The notes under the pieces are model-generated. The model saw only the letters and a list, made by a program, of their open reading frames with translations. It ran no database searches and was not told where the DNA came from. A program made the translations under genes and the position numbers. A stretch of DNA of 64,000 nucleotides from Arthrobacter sp. B1805 (GTDB taxonomy: Bacteria; Actinomycetota; Actinomycetes; Actinomycetales; Micrococcaceae): the NCBI RefSeq assembly GCF_002929745.1, contig NZ_PJIQ01000012.1:1-64000 (forward strand). Reading direction: 5' to 3'. Positions within the stretch are counted from its first letter, which is position 1. Every line of letters starts with the position of its first letter. Shown piece after piece: positions 27,837-36,634 of the stretch.

Positions 27837-28627
27837 TGCGTATCGACGTCGTCTCCATCTTCCCGGAGTACCTCGCCGCACTCGACCTGTCGCTGATCGG
27901 CAAGGCGCGGCAGGACGGCGTCCTCGACGTACGCGTCCACGACCTCCGTGCCTTCACCACGGACCGGCATCGGACGGTGGACGACACCCCCTACGGCGGG
28001 GGCGCGGGAATGGTCATGAAGGCGGAGCCGTGGGCGCAAGCGCTCGAAGCGGTGCTGGCGGAAGCCCCGGCGGCAGAACGCCCTCCTACCCTGATCGTGC
28101 CGTCGCCGGCAGGAGCGGTCTTCAACCAGGCGATGGCGTACGAGCTCGCCGAACTGGACCACCTCGTCTTCGCCTGCGGACGGTACGAGGGTATCGACGA
28201 GCGCGCAGTCGACTGGGCGCGGACCGCATTCGATGTCCGCCCGGTCTCCCTGGGGGATTACGTCCTGAATGGGGGAGAGGTGGCCGTCCTCGCGATGGTC
28301 GAGGCGGTGGGCAGGCTCATTCCCGGAGTGGTCGGCAATCCTGCTTCGCTCGTCGAGGAATCCCATTCCGACGGTCTGCTCGAGTACCCGGTCTACACGA
28401 AACCCTCATTGTGGCGGGGCCGCGACGTCCCCGAGGTCCTCCTGAGCGGCAACCACGCCAGGATTGCCCAGTGGCGGCGGCTGGAGCAGTTCCACCGCAC
28501 CGCGGAGCGACGACCAGACCTGCTCGCCGGAGTGGACACCGGCGAGCTGACGAAGGCCGACCTCAAGGCGTTGCGCGAGACCGGGTTCGACGTCGTGGAC
28601 GGCGTGCTCAGGCGCGTATCGCATTAA
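27836..28627 (+). CDS. trmD: tRNA (guanine-N1)-methyltransferase
   Basis: 263 residues, SPOUT fold. Methylates G37 of tRNAs using SAM, preventing +1 frameshifts. Begins [15 protein letters not shown]; motifs [31 protein letters not shown] and the knot segment [16 protein letters not shown] 27836 overlaps the rimM TAG by 1 base. Confidence 0.96.
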   Translation: MRIDVVSIFPEYLAALDLSLIGKARQDGVLDVRVHDLRAFTTDRHRTVDDTPYGGGAGMVMKAEPWAQALEAVLAEAPAAERPPTLIVPSPAGAVFNQAMAYELAELDHLVFACGRYEGIDERAVDWARTAFDVRPVSLGDYVLNGGEVAVLAMVEAVGRLIPGVVGNPASLVEESHSDGLLEYPVYTKPSLWRGRDVPEVLLSGNHARIAQWRRLEQFHRTAERRPDLLAGVDTGELTKADLKALRETGFDVVDGVLRRVSH

Positions 28628-28630
28628 CGA

Positions 28631-28662
28631 TTGACGCGGTCACTGTGGAATAATCGTAGATT
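28631..28662 (+). promoter_or_regulatory. Possible rplS promoter
   Basis: TTGACG (28631-28636) and TAGATT (28657-28662) with a long 20-base spacer; a shorter spacing would use TAATCG. Transcript leader would be about 170 bases. Confidence 0.3.
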
Positions 28663-28840
28663 GTGTCCACTGGGCCGGACCCTGCCACAGGGGGCGTCCT
28701 GCCAACAGTCCAGCACACCGGCTTCCGAATCATCGGATCAGCCGGGAATCTACTTCGACGGCATTGCCGCGGCCCTGCGCCTCGTCCTTGACCGTCGTGA
28801 CCAACGTGAGTGACCTGTGGCGTTCACCAGGAGCAGCATC

Positions 28841-29200
28841 ATGCATATTCTCGATTCCGTTGACGCCGGATCCTTCCGCGACAACGTCCCCGACTTCCGC
28901 GCTGGCGATACCGTCAACGTCCACGTCAACATCATCGAAGGCAAGAACACCCGTGTTCAGATCTTCAAGGGCTTCGTCGTCGGCCGCCAGGGCGACGGCA
29001 TCCGCGAGACCTTCACGGTCCGCAAGGTGAGCTTCGGTGTCGGTGTGGAGCGTACGTTCCCGGTCCACAGCCCGGTCCTCGACAAGATCGAAGTTGTCTC
29101 CAAGGGCGATGTGCGCCGCGCCAAGCTGTACTACATGCGCGAACTGCGCGGCAAGGCAGCGAAGATCAAGGAGAAGCGCGACCCCAAGACGGTCAAGTAA
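28841..29200 (+). CDS. rplS: 50S ribosomal protein L19
   Basis: 119 residues beginning [25 protein letters not shown]; the family segment [20 protein letters not shown] closes the protein. L19 sits at the 30S-50S interface. ATG 28841 with CAGGAG upstream; an earlier TTC-GTG frame opening was not used because MHILD is the conserved start. Confidence 0.97.
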   Translation: MHILDSVDAGSFRDNVPDFRAGDTVNVHVNIIEGKNTRVQIFKGFVVGRQGDGIRETFTVRKVSFGVGVERTFPVHSPVLDKIEVVSKGDVRRAKLYYMRELRGKAAKIKEKRDPKTVK

Positions 29201-29209
29201 CCTCCTCTG

Positions 29210-29893
29210 GTGCACGAAACCCCCGCTTCCCGGCTTCCGGTCGGAGAGCACACGAAACGCCGGCCCCGTTCTGCGGGCTGGCGTTTCGTGTTCTCCGCCG
29301 TCGTCATCGCAGCCCTCCTCACCGGACTCGTACGAGGCTTTCTCGTCGACGTCTACTACATTCCGTCGACATCCATGGAGCCTCTGCTCACCAAGGGTGA
29401 CCGGGTGCTCGTGAGTAAATTCGAGGGGGAAGCCGGCGGCGTGCGACGGGGGGACGTCGTTGTCTTCGACGGCCGCGGTTCGTTCGATCCGATCAGTGAT
29501 GGACGAAGCGTGCCGGAGCGCCTGCTGGCCGGCGCCGGTCAGTGGCTGGGCCTGACGGGCAGCGACACGGTCTACGTCAAGAGGGTGATCGGAGTGGGCG
29601 GTGATCGCGTCGCCTGTTGCTCCGAGGACGGACGACTGATGCTCAACGGGAACGCCGTGGATGAGCCGTACGTCTATCCGGGGGACGCAGCGAGCGACCT
29701 GGGGTTCGACTCTGTCGTGCCCGAGGGACGCGTGTGGCTTCTCGGCGACCACCGCTCGGCCTCGATGGATTCACGCTCGTTGCTGGGTGCGCCGGGGGGA
29801 GGGCTCATCGCCGAGGATCGGATCATCGGACGAGCCTTTCAGTTAGTCTGGCCACTTGACCGGTTCGCCCCGATCGACCAGCCGGTCGGCTGA
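29210..29893 (+). CDS. lepB: Signal peptidase I (first of two)
   Basis: 227 residues. One N-terminal membrane helix (VFSAVVIAALLTGLVRGFLV), catalytic Ser in YIPSTSMEPLL, Lys in VYVKRVIGVGGD, and the GDHRSASMDSR motif (box E). Removes signal peptides outside the membrane. GTG 29210 starts 9 bases after rplS; the first 27 codons include a 16-bp hairpin (29251-29290). A GTG at 29288, after the hairpin, would still leave the whole catalytic domain but no cytosolic tail. Confidence 0.92.
   Translation: MHETPASRLPVGEHTKRRPRSAGWRFVFSAVVIAALLTGLVRGFLVDVYYIPSTSMEPLLTKGDRVLVSKFEGEAGGVRRGDVVVFDGRGSFDPISDGRSVPERLLAGAGQWLGLTGSDTVYVKRVIGVGGDRVACCSEDGRLMLNGNAVDEPYVYPGDAASDLGFDSVVPEGRVWLLGDHRSASMDSRSLLGAPGGGLIAEDRIIGRAFQLVWPLDRFAPIDQPVG
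29251..29290 (+). terminator. Hairpin inside the start of lepB
   Basis: 16-bp stem with one G-U pair (29251-29266 with 29275-29290), 8-base loop, followed by TTCT. It begins about 50 bases after the rplS stop, as expected for an rplS terminator, yet lies in the annotated lepB coding region. Confidence 0.6.
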
Positions 29894-29974
29894 CGCGTCC
29901 GGCGCAACCGGCGCTCAGCAGTACTCCATTCGGTGGGTGGCCGCCGGTATCACGACCACAGAGGACATCAGCAC

Positions 29975-30799
29975 ATGGCACGGAGCTTCCGCAGGAAGTC
30001 GCCCTCGGGGGCCGAGACACCCGCAGTACCCGCTTTCGATCCTGAGGCCGCCGTGACGGCCGGTGCCGGCGATGCCTCCCGGAACCCGAAGCACGACACG
30101 AAGGGCACGGATCGGGGTTTCCTCGCGTGGCTGAAGGAGATTGGCACGATCGTGGTGATCGCGCTGGTGCTGTCCTTCCTCATCAAGACCTTTCTCTTCC
30201 GGGCGTTCTTCATCCCGTCGGGATCGATGGAGAAGACTCTGGAGATCGACGATCGGATCTTCGTCAATCAGCTCGTGCCGCAGCCCTTCGATCTGGAACG
30301 CGGCGACATCGTCGTCTTCCGCGACACCGAGGGCTGGCTGCCCGAACAGGCCGAGGTCGAGGTCAGCTGGCTGAAGGAGGCGATGATCTTCATCGGGCTG
30401 GCTCCGGACGAGTCGCAGCAGCACCTCGTGAAGCGTGTCATCGGGCTTCCTGGTGATCATGTCATCTGCTGCGATGCACAAGGACGCATCACCGTGAACG
30501 GGCAGCCGCTCGACGAGCCCTACCTGTATCCGGGAGCGAATCCTTCCGACCTCCCGTTCGACGTGGTGGTACCCGAGGGCCGGATCTGGGTGATGGGGGA
30601 CCACCGCAACGCTTCCGCCGACTCACGGGCAAACCGGGACAAGCCCGGCGAGGGTTTCGTCGAAGTCGATGACATCGAAGGCAAAGCGGCCGTCATCGCT
30701 TGGCCCCTGAATCGCATCGGCTTCCTCGGCAACCATCCGGACGTGTTCGACGACGTCCCCGATCCGCAGCCGTCGGCACAGCCCGTCCCTGCAGAATGA
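29975..30799 (+). CDS. lepB: Signal peptidase I (second of two)
   Basis: 274 residues. Longer polar N-terminus, then a membrane helix ([20 protein letters not shown]), Ser in [16 protein letters not shown], Lys in [14 protein letters not shown], and [13 protein letters not shown] different, larger paralogue of the gene just upstream; two tandem type I signal peptidases are known in several actinobacteria. ATG 29975 follows GAGGA. Overlaps rnhB. Confidence 0.94.
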   Translation: MARSFRRKSPSGAETPAVPAFDPEAAVTAGAGDASRNPKHDTKGTDRGFLAWLKEIGTIVVIALVLSFLIKTFLFRAFFIPSGSMEKTLEIDDRIFVNQLVPQPFDLERGDIVVFRDTEGWLPEQAEVEVSWLKEAMIFIGLAPDESQQHLVKRVIGLPGDHVICCDAQGRITVNGQPLDEPYLYPGANPSDLPFDVVVPEGRIWVMGDHRNASADSRANRDKPGEGFVEVDDIEGKAAVIAWPLNRIGFLGNHPDVFDDVPDPQPSAQPVPAE

Positions 30800-31539
30800 T
30801 GGCACCTCTGCGCAAGAAGCGCTCCACTGCTCCCAGCCTGAGGTTCGAGAAGTCCTTCGCCGTCGACGGCCACCGGTACATCGCCGGGTGCGACGAGGTC
30901 GGCAGGGGAGCCCTGGCCGGGCCGGTCTCGGTCGGGATCGTCGTCGTCGACCTCGATGCCTCGAAGGCCCTCCGCGGAGTACGTGACAGCAAACTGCTCC
31001 TGCCGGCCGAGCGCGAAGCATTGGTGCCGCGCATCCGCCGCTGGTCAGCGGCCTCCGCTGTGGGGCACGCCAGTGCTGCCGAGATCGACGAACTGGGGCT
31101 GATGGCCGCCCTGCGCACCGCCGGCAGCAGGGCCTGGGCGTCCGTTCTCGAGACGGTGAGGCCGGACGCCGTGATCCTCGACGGCAACCACGACTGGCTC
31201 TCCGCGCCGGCCGCCCAGGAGGCCCTCTTCGAGCCGGACGGGCCGACGCAGATCGAGGTTGCCGGCTGCACCGCACCCGTGCGCACGCGGATCAAGGCCG
31301 ACCTGACGTGCCAGAGCGTCGCAGCCGCGAGCGTTCTGGCGAAGGTGGAGCGCGATGCCCTGATGGTGTCCCTGGCGAGCGACCATCCTGCGTTCGGCTG
31401 GGATGTGAACAAGGGCTACGCCACCGAGGGACACCGGGCGGCGATCGATGTCGTCGGACCCAGCGAGTATCACCGGAAGACGTGGCGCCTGGGAAGCCTG
31501 GACCGGCCCGACATGCCACGCGTCGAAATTGGAGGATGA
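30796..31539 (+). CDS. rnhB: Ribonuclease HII
   Basis: 247 residues. Active-site segment [17 protein letters not shown] (Asp, Glu) with further acidic residues in ILDGNHD and [22 protein letters not shown]. Cuts RNA of RNA-DNA hybrids and at single ribonucleotides. Two in-frame ATGs at 30796 and 30799 overlap the lepB stop (ATGATG), indicating coupling. A second RNase H, type I, is at 56 kb. Confidence 0.95.
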   Translation: MMAPLRKKRSTAPSLRFEKSFAVDGHRYIAGCDEVGRGALAGPVSVGIVVVDLDASKALRGVRDSKLLLPAEREALVPRIRRWSAASAVGHASAAEIDELGLMAALRTAGSRAWASVLETVRPDAVILDGNHDWLSAPAAQEALFEPDGPTQIEVAGCTAPVRTRIKADLTCQSVAAASVLAKVERDALMVSLASDHPAFGWDVNKGYATEGHRAAIDVVGPSEYHRKTWRLGSLDRPDMPRVEIGG

Positions 31540-31546
31540 TGGTCGA

Positions 31547-31873
31547 ATGAGCGCCGAGGATCTTGAGAACTACGAAACCGATATGGAGCTTCAGCTCTAC
31601 CGCGAATACCGCGACGTCGTCGGGCTGTTCAGCTACGTCGTGGAGACGGAGCGCCGCTTCTACCTTGCCAACAACGTGGACCTACAGGCTCGTTCGGCCG
31701 ACGGCGAGATCTACTTCGACCTGACGCTGCAGGACGCGTGGGTGTGGGACGTGTACCGATCAGCGCGTTTCGTGAAGAACGTGCGCGTCATCACCTTTAA
31801 AGACGTCAATGTCGAGGAGCTGTCGAAATCGGACGACATCGCGTTGCCGAAGGACGGCACGCTGGGCAACTGA
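31547..31873 (+). CDS. DUF2469 family protein
   Basis: 108 residues, acidic, beginning MSAEDLENYETDMELQLYREYRDVVGLF. A small actinobacterial protein of unknown function that is conserved directly after rnhB. Contains an aromatic-rich segment (VVETERRFYLANNVDL). ATG 31547 follows GGAGG at 12 bases. Probably the last gene of the lepB-rnhB unit. Confidence 0.92.
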   Translation: MSAEDLENYETDMELQLYREYRDVVGLFSYVVETERRFYLANNVDLQARSADGEIYFDLTLQDAWVWDVYRSARFVKNVRVITFKDVNVEELSKSDDIALPKDGTLGN

Positions 31874-32078
31874 TACTGCTTCTCTGCTGCGCTGCCGGAA
31901 CCGCAGGCACGGACCAGTAGCCGTCCCTCGGGGGAGGCTGGCGGAGGATTGTCCTGACGCACCTTCGACCGCAGCAAGGGGCGTTGCCAGGGTCGGCGTT
32001 TCCCGGGCCGGCGTTGTCACGGCGTTGCCCAGGTCGCTGCGGCCTAAGCCGGCGTCGTCCGGGCCAGCATTGGCCGGG
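31874..32078. other. Repeat-rich stretch after DUF2469
   Basis: 205 bases with no convincing gene. On the minus strand, downstream of the stop of the acidic repeat gene, frames continue repeat-like text such as GRSDPANAGPDDAGLGRSDL and, one frame over, DNAGPGNADPGNAP. This looks like a decayed or frameshifted extension of that gene. No clear terminator. Confidence 0.45.
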
Positions 32079-32384
32079 TCACTGCGGCCTGTCCTCATCG
32101 GCTGCGCCACGGGGAAAGGCGTCTTCTCCTTCGAGCGGCACGACCGCGACCTGTTCCAGACGGTCCGCCTCGGACCCGCCCGTTCCTTCGCCTCCGATGC
32201 TGCCGGTATCCGTTGTCTCTGCCGAATCCGCCGGGACGGCCTGTTCCTGGAGATCGGCTTCCGACCCGCCAGTTCCGGCGCTCACGATGTCCGGACCGGG
32301 TCCGGGGGAGCCGGAGGGGACGATGGTCCCCTGTTCCTGGCGGTCCGCCTCCGTGCCACTGGGTAGGGCGCTGCTTTCTGACAC
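32079..32384 (-). CDS. Small acidic repeat protein, unknown function
   Basis: 101 residues: MSESSALPSGTEADRQEQG and so on, rich in Glu, Asp, Gly, Ser and Pro, with no predicted structure. Three copies of an octamer are visible: TEADRQEQ, SEADLQEQ, SEADRLEQ, two of them preceded by GTGG. GTG 32384 has a good ribosome site (AGGAG, part of AAGGAGAAGGAG). Not recognised from any family. Oriented against its neighbours. Real expression is supported by the ribosome site and in-frame repeats, but it may be the remnant of a longer gene. Confidence 0.5.
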   Translation of the reverse strand: MSESSALPSGTEADRQEQGTIVPSGSPGPGPDIVSAGTGGSEADLQEQAVPADSAETTDTGSIGGEGTGGSEADRLEQVAVVPLEGEDAFPRGAADEDRPQ

Positions 32385-32592
32385 TGTCTCTCCTTCTCCT
32401 TGCGGCCGACGTGACGGGAACTGTAACCCCACGCTCCCACGCTACGAGCGAGTACGGGCTGGTGCCACCGCTTTCTCGCACTGTGCACAACTGAGCCCTG
32501 TGCGACGCCTACCGTGCTCGTTGTCCACATAGCCCTGAACGAGGTCCTCCTCCACCCGCCCATCCCGAAGGCTGAGGCTGGGAGGTGAAGCC

Positions 32593-32949
32593 ATGTTGGC
32601 GAAAGATCAACTGGGTCGTCGCGGGGAAGCGACGGCCGCTGTGTTTCTCGAACGGGCCGGGCTGAAGATCGTCGATCGCAACTGGCGGTGTCCCGCAGGG
32701 GAGATCGACCTCGTAGCCATCGACGGATCGACGCTCGTCATCGTCGAGGTGAAGACCCGTAGCTCGGACAACTTCGGCCAGCCATTGGAGGCGATCACCG
32801 CCGGCAAGCTCGAGAGACTCTACGTGCTCGCCTCGAAGTGGGCCCGAGCGCACAACCTGCGCTTCAGCGGCTTCCGTATCGACGCCGTCGGTGTCCTCGA
32901 CGACGGCTCCGGCGCACCACGGGTCGAACATGTGCGAGCAGTGATCTGA
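32593..32949 (+). CDS. UPF0102 (YraN) family nuclease-fold protein
   Basis: 118 residues with a restriction-endonuclease-like core: GRRGEATAAVFLERAGL, then CPAGEIDLVAIDG and VIVEVKTRS (the E...D...ExK pattern). Activity in vivo is not established for the family. ATG 32593 with GGAGG upstream. Overlaps the next gene by 1 base. Order yraN-comM-dprA is conserved. Confidence 0.92.
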   Translation: MLAKDQLGRRGEATAAVFLERAGLKIVDRNWRCPAGEIDLVAIDGSTLVIVEVKTRSSDNFGQPLEAITAGKLERLYVLASKWARAHNLRFSGFRIDAVGVLDDGSGAPRVEHVRAVI

Positions 32950-34484
32950 TGCCACTCGGACGCACCTACGCGGTGTCCCTGGTGGGTATGAACGGTCATG
33001 TCGTGGAGGTCGAGGCCGACATCGGGCAAACCCTGCCGGCGTTCGTGCTGCTCGGCCTGCCGGACGCGTCCCTGAATGAGGCAAAGGACCGCATCAGGGC
33101 TGCAGCACGCAACGCAGGCGTACCGCTCAGTCGCCGGAAGATCACGGTCAACCTCATTCCCGCCTCGCTTCCGAAACGCGGATCCTCCTTCGATCTGGCA
33201 ATCGTCATGTCTGCGCTGGCAGCGGCCGGGGATGTGCGGGGTTCCGGCTCCACGGTGTTCATCGCGGAATTGGGATTGGACGGGCAGCTGAGGCCGGTCC
33301 ATGGTGTCCTGCCGGCCGTCATGGCAGCGGTGGACGCCGGTCATCAACGCATCGTGGTCGCCGCGGAGAATGCTGCTGAGGCAGCCCTGGTTCCCTCCGC
33401 CGAGGTCCGCTCCTTCCTGACTCTTGCCGACGTCGCACTTGCCTTCGGGGCAGACGATGCCCAGGTCACGGTGCCCGTGCGGGCACAGCGGCAGGTGCCT
33501 CAGGTTCCCGTCGTATCGGCCGGACCGCTACGGGACCTGTCGGACATAGCAGGACAGCACGAAGCGAGATACGCGCTGGAGATCGCCGCGGCCGGCGCTC
33601 ATCACCTGCTCATGGTCGGACCGCCGGGAGCAGGGAAGACGATGCTGGCCGAGCGGCTACCGGGCATCCTGCCGGATCTGCAGGATGACCATGCAATGGA
33701 GGTGACCGCTATTCACAGCCTGAGTGGTGAGAAGCACTGTACGGAGCTGGTCCGGAAGCCGCCCTTCGAGAGCCCGCATCATACTGCGACGCCCGCCTCC
33801 ATCATCGGAGGAGGAAGTGGCATCCCTAGACCGGGTGCTGCGTCACGTGCCCATCGCGGGATCCTGTTCCTCGACGAGGCACCGGAGTACGAGCGCCGTG
33901 TGCTCGAGGCGCTGCGCGAGCCCCTGGAGAGTGGGCGACTGGTACTGCACCGCTCGTCAGGTACTGCTACCTATCCCGCCCGCTTCCAACTCGTCCTCGC
34001 TCTCAACCCGTGCCCCTGCGGGCTGGCGAGCGGCAAGGGAATCGACTGCATGTGCACTGCCCAGCAGCGCCGACGGTACTTCAACAGGCTCTCCGGTCCG
34101 CTGCTGGACCGCGTGGACGTGCAGCTGGTTGTGCAAAGGGTGGGGCTGGCCGACTACGTGGGGGCAGAGCCGGCTGAGCAATCAGCAACGGTCGCTCTTC
34201 GCGTCGCGAAGGCAAGGGAGGCCCAGCGAGAGAGGCTGCGAGGGTGGAAGTACGCAACCAACGCCGAGGTGCAGGGACGTATCCTTCGTGGTGACCTCGC
34301 GTTGCCCCGGTCGGTCACTGCCCCTTTGGACAAGGCGCTGGAGCGCAACCTGATCAGCGCGCGCGGCTGGGACCGGGTCCTCCGGGTGGCGTGGACCATC
34401 GCTGATCTCTCCGGTCAGGACAGGCCTAGCGCCGATGATGTCGTCACGGCTCTCGGGTTCCGGCTGCAAGAGCGAGCAGCGTGA
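32949..34484 (+). CDS. YifB/ComM-type Mg chelatase-like AAA+ ATPase
   Basis: 511 residues. N-terminal Lon-like fold (GMNGHVVEVEADIGQTLPAFVLLGLPD), then an AAA+ domain with Walker A MVGPPGAGKTMLAERLPG, Walker B GILFLDEAPEY and the zinc-like segment NPCPCGLASG...CMC. The ComM family drives branch migration that extends heteroduplex in natural transformation. The next gene is dprA, which fits a DNA-uptake/recombination role. ATG 32949 overlaps the upstream stop by 1 base. Confidence 0.93.
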   Translation: MPLGRTYAVSLVGMNGHVVEVEADIGQTLPAFVLLGLPDASLNEAKDRIRAAARNAGVPLSRRKITVNLIPASLPKRGSSFDLAIVMSALAAAGDVRGSGSTVFIAELGLDGQLRPVHGVLPAVMAAVDAGHQRIVVAAENAAEAALVPSAEVRSFLTLADVALAFGADDAQVTVPVRAQRQVPQVPVVSAGPLRDLSDIAGQHEARYALEIAAAGAHHLLMVGPPGAGKTMLAERLPGILPDLQDDHAMEVTAIHSLSGEKHCTELVRKPPFESPHHTATPASIIGGGSGIPRPGAASRAHRGILFLDEAPEYERRVLEALREPLESGRLVLHRSSGTATYPARFQLVLALNPCPCGLASGKGIDCMCTAQQRRRYFNRLSGPLLDRVDVQLVVQRVGLADYVGAEPAEQSATVALRVAKAREAQRERLRGWKYATNAEVQGRILRGDLALPRSVTAPLDKALERNLISARGWDRVLRVAWTIADLSGQDRPSADDVVTALGFRLQERAA

Positions 34485-35689
34485 GTAGCTTGCGGGAGAC
34501 TACGCTGGCACGAGCGGCCCTTTCGCGGTTGTTCGAACCCTCTGATGCTGTAGGGCTCGCACTGGTGTCCATTGCGGGCCCGGTCGATGCCCTCCGGATC
34601 GCTCGACGGGACATCGCTGCGGGCAGAGACCTGACATCGCAGCTGTGCTCGGCGCTTGACGTTGAACCTGCTCGCAGCAACCTTTTGACGGACGGGCTGG
34701 CCCGGTGGTCGCCGAGGCTTCGTGACCTGGCTCCCGCGCGTGACCTCGCGACGCTGGAACGGCTGGGCGGGCGACTCGTGGTGCCTGAATCGACAGAGTG
34801 GCCCCATTCCCTCGACGACTTGCAAGGCTCGGCACCGCTGTGTCTGTGGGTGAGGGGACACTCGAGAATTCCCGAGTCGAGCTGCATCGCTGCGCTCGTG
34901 GGGTCGCGGGACAGCACCAATTACGGAGCCTCAGTGACGGCGGACATGGCGTCCGGCCTTTCGAGCCGTGGTTACACGATCGTGTCGGGGGGCGCGTACG
35001 GCATCGATGCACAGGCACACCGCGCCGCACTGGCCGTGGCTGGGGTGGATTCCGAGGCAGGCGGGCCTCCGGCGACAATCGCGGTCCTCGCATGCGGTGT
35101 CGACCGATACTACCCGGCAGGGAATGAAGACCTGTTGAGAACGATCGTGCAGCGCGGCCTCCTGATCTCCGAGGTACCACCCGGCAGTTCGCCGACCCGG
35201 TGGAGGTTCCTGCAGCGCAACAGGATCATCGCTGCGCTCAGCGCCGTCACCGTTGTCATCGAGGCGCGGTGGCGCTCCGGCGCACTCAATACAGCCCATC
35301 ACGCGGCCGGCCTGGGCAGGCCTGTCGGCGCAGTACCGGGCTCTGTCCATTCGGCCAACTCCGCCGGCTGCCATCGGCTGCTCAGGGACGGTACGGCTGT
35401 CTGCACCACGGACGCGGCAGACGTGGCCGAGCTGGCCGGTCCGCTCGGAACTGACCCCTTCGGCGACCGAGTGAGGGAGGAGTCAGCACCCAGGAAGGAT
35501 CACGACGGGCTGACCATACCGGATCTCCTGCTCCTGGACGCGTTACCGGTTCGTGCGTGGACGACGGTCGACAAGCTCGCGCAGGTGGCGGGGCTTTCTG
35601 CAAAGGAGGTCGTCAGCGGCCTCACGCGACTGGAGATCGAAGGTCTGGCCAGGAAAACGAGCGAGGGGTGGCGCCGAGAGAAGAAGTGA
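34481..35689 (+). CDS. dprA: DNA processing protein DprA
   Basis: 402 residues. Rossmann-like DprA core from about 100 (VGSRDSTNYGASVTADMASGL, IVSGGAYGIDAQAHRAAL, ACGVDRYYP, RWRFLQRNRIIAALS, AHHAAGLGRPVGAVPGSV) and a C-terminal winged-helix segment (LDALPVRAWTTVDKLAQVAGL). Protects incoming single-stranded DNA and loads RecA. GTG 34481 overlaps the comM-like gene by 4 bases (GTGA). Confidence 0.93.
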   Translation: MSSLRETTLARAALSRLFEPSDAVGLALVSIAGPVDALRIARRDIAAGRDLTSQLCSALDVEPARSNLLTDGLARWSPRLRDLAPARDLATLERLGGRLVVPESTEWPHSLDDLQGSAPLCLWVRGHSRIPESSCIAALVGSRDSTNYGASVTADMASGLSSRGYTIVSGGAYGIDAQAHRAALAVAGVDSEAGGPPATIAVLACGVDRYYPAGNEDLLRTIVQRGLLISEVPPGSSPTRWRFLQRNRIIAALSAVTVVIEARWRSGALNTAHHAAGLGRPVGAVPGSVHSANSAGCHRLLRDGTAVCTTDAADVAELAGPLGTDPFGDRVREESAPRKDHDGLTIPDLLLLDALPVRAWTTVDKLAQVAGLSAKEVVSGLTRLEIEGLARKTSEGWRREKK

Positions 35690-35793
35690 CCTGCTCGGCG
35701 CACTCACGACGACGAGTGCCGATATTCGACGCGCCGACACTATCGGTGACCGCCGGTCACCGCCCGCAACAGCACCAGGACAGGAGATCAGGG

Positions 35794-36396
35794 ATGGACA
35801 GTGCAAGGACGAACACCGGAGACGACGAGCGGTTCCACTGCGTGATGGCGACACCGATCGGTTCGCTGCGGATCGTTGCATCCGGTTCGGCAGTGACAGG
35901 CATCTACCACGAAAAGCACGATCCCTGTCCGGCGCAGTCCCTCCTCGGTATACCCATCGGTGTTCTGCGAACGTCGGAGAGGGGCGGTGCGTGCCGGACG
36001 GCCACGGATGAGATGTATGGTCCGACGCACACAACCGTTGAGTTGCTCGATGCGGCAGTGCGGGAGATCGACGGATATTTCGAAGGCTCCCGTCGAGCCT
36101 TCGACATACCGATAGAGCCTCGGGGAACGCCGTTCCAGCGACGAGTGTGGGCTGCACTGGCGCAGATTCCCTACGGCGAAAAGCGGAGCTACCGCGATGT
36201 GGCCGCCGCCCTGGGGAACGCGAGCATGGGGCGGGCGATCGGAGCGGCAGTCAGGGCCAACCCACTCGCCATCGTCATTCCTGGCCATCGGGTGGTCAGC
36301 AGTGCAGGCGCTGTCGTGGGGTACTCCGCGGGCACCGATGCCAAGGTGGCGTTGCTGGAACGGGAGGGACACTTCGCTTCATCGAGGGCCCGGTGA
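35794..36396 (+). CDS. Ogt/MGMT homologue lacking the catalytic cysteine (alkyltransferase-like)
   Basis: 200 residues with the full Ogt layout: N-terminal alpha/beta part (CVMATPIGSLRIVASG), then the DNA-binding domain GTPFQRRVWAALAQIPYGEKRSYRDVAAALG and the arginine-finger/hinge region MGRAIGAAVRANPLAIVI. The active-site motif, PCHR in true O6-alkylguanine alkyltransferases, reads PGHR here: codon 164 (36283-36285) is GGC. Without Cys no alkyl transfer is possible. Cys-less ATL proteins bind lesions and recruit nucleotide excision repair. It could also be an inactive Ogt (one T-to-G change). ATG 35794 with AGGAG upstream. Inserted between dprA and xerC. Confidence 0.85.
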   Translation: MDSARTNTGDDERFHCVMATPIGSLRIVASGSAVTGIYHEKHDPCPAQSLLGIPIGVLRTSERGGACRTATDEMYGPTHTTVELLDAAVREIDGYFEGSRRAFDIPIEPRGTPFQRRVWAALAQIPYGEKRSYRDVAAALGNASMGRAIGAAVRANPLAIVIPGHRVVSSAGAVVGYSAGTDAKVALLEREGHFASSRAR

Positions 36397-36634
36397 AGCG
36401 TGATCGGCACTGCCTGGCAGTCGGGGAAGGCCTGCGTACCGGCAGTTCGGAGGCTTCAGCACCGATCCCGGATAACGCCGAGGGCGTACCGGTCATGCAA
36501 CCGGCACCGAGGCGTTTGCGCCGGAGCGTAGCCGGGCCTTCACAGGTACTCGGATAACACGCAGTTGATCCCCGTTTCAGTGTGAGGTCCGGGTTATGCT
36601 GGCTTGCCAGTGGTTGCTGGCGGGGAAGGCGGAG

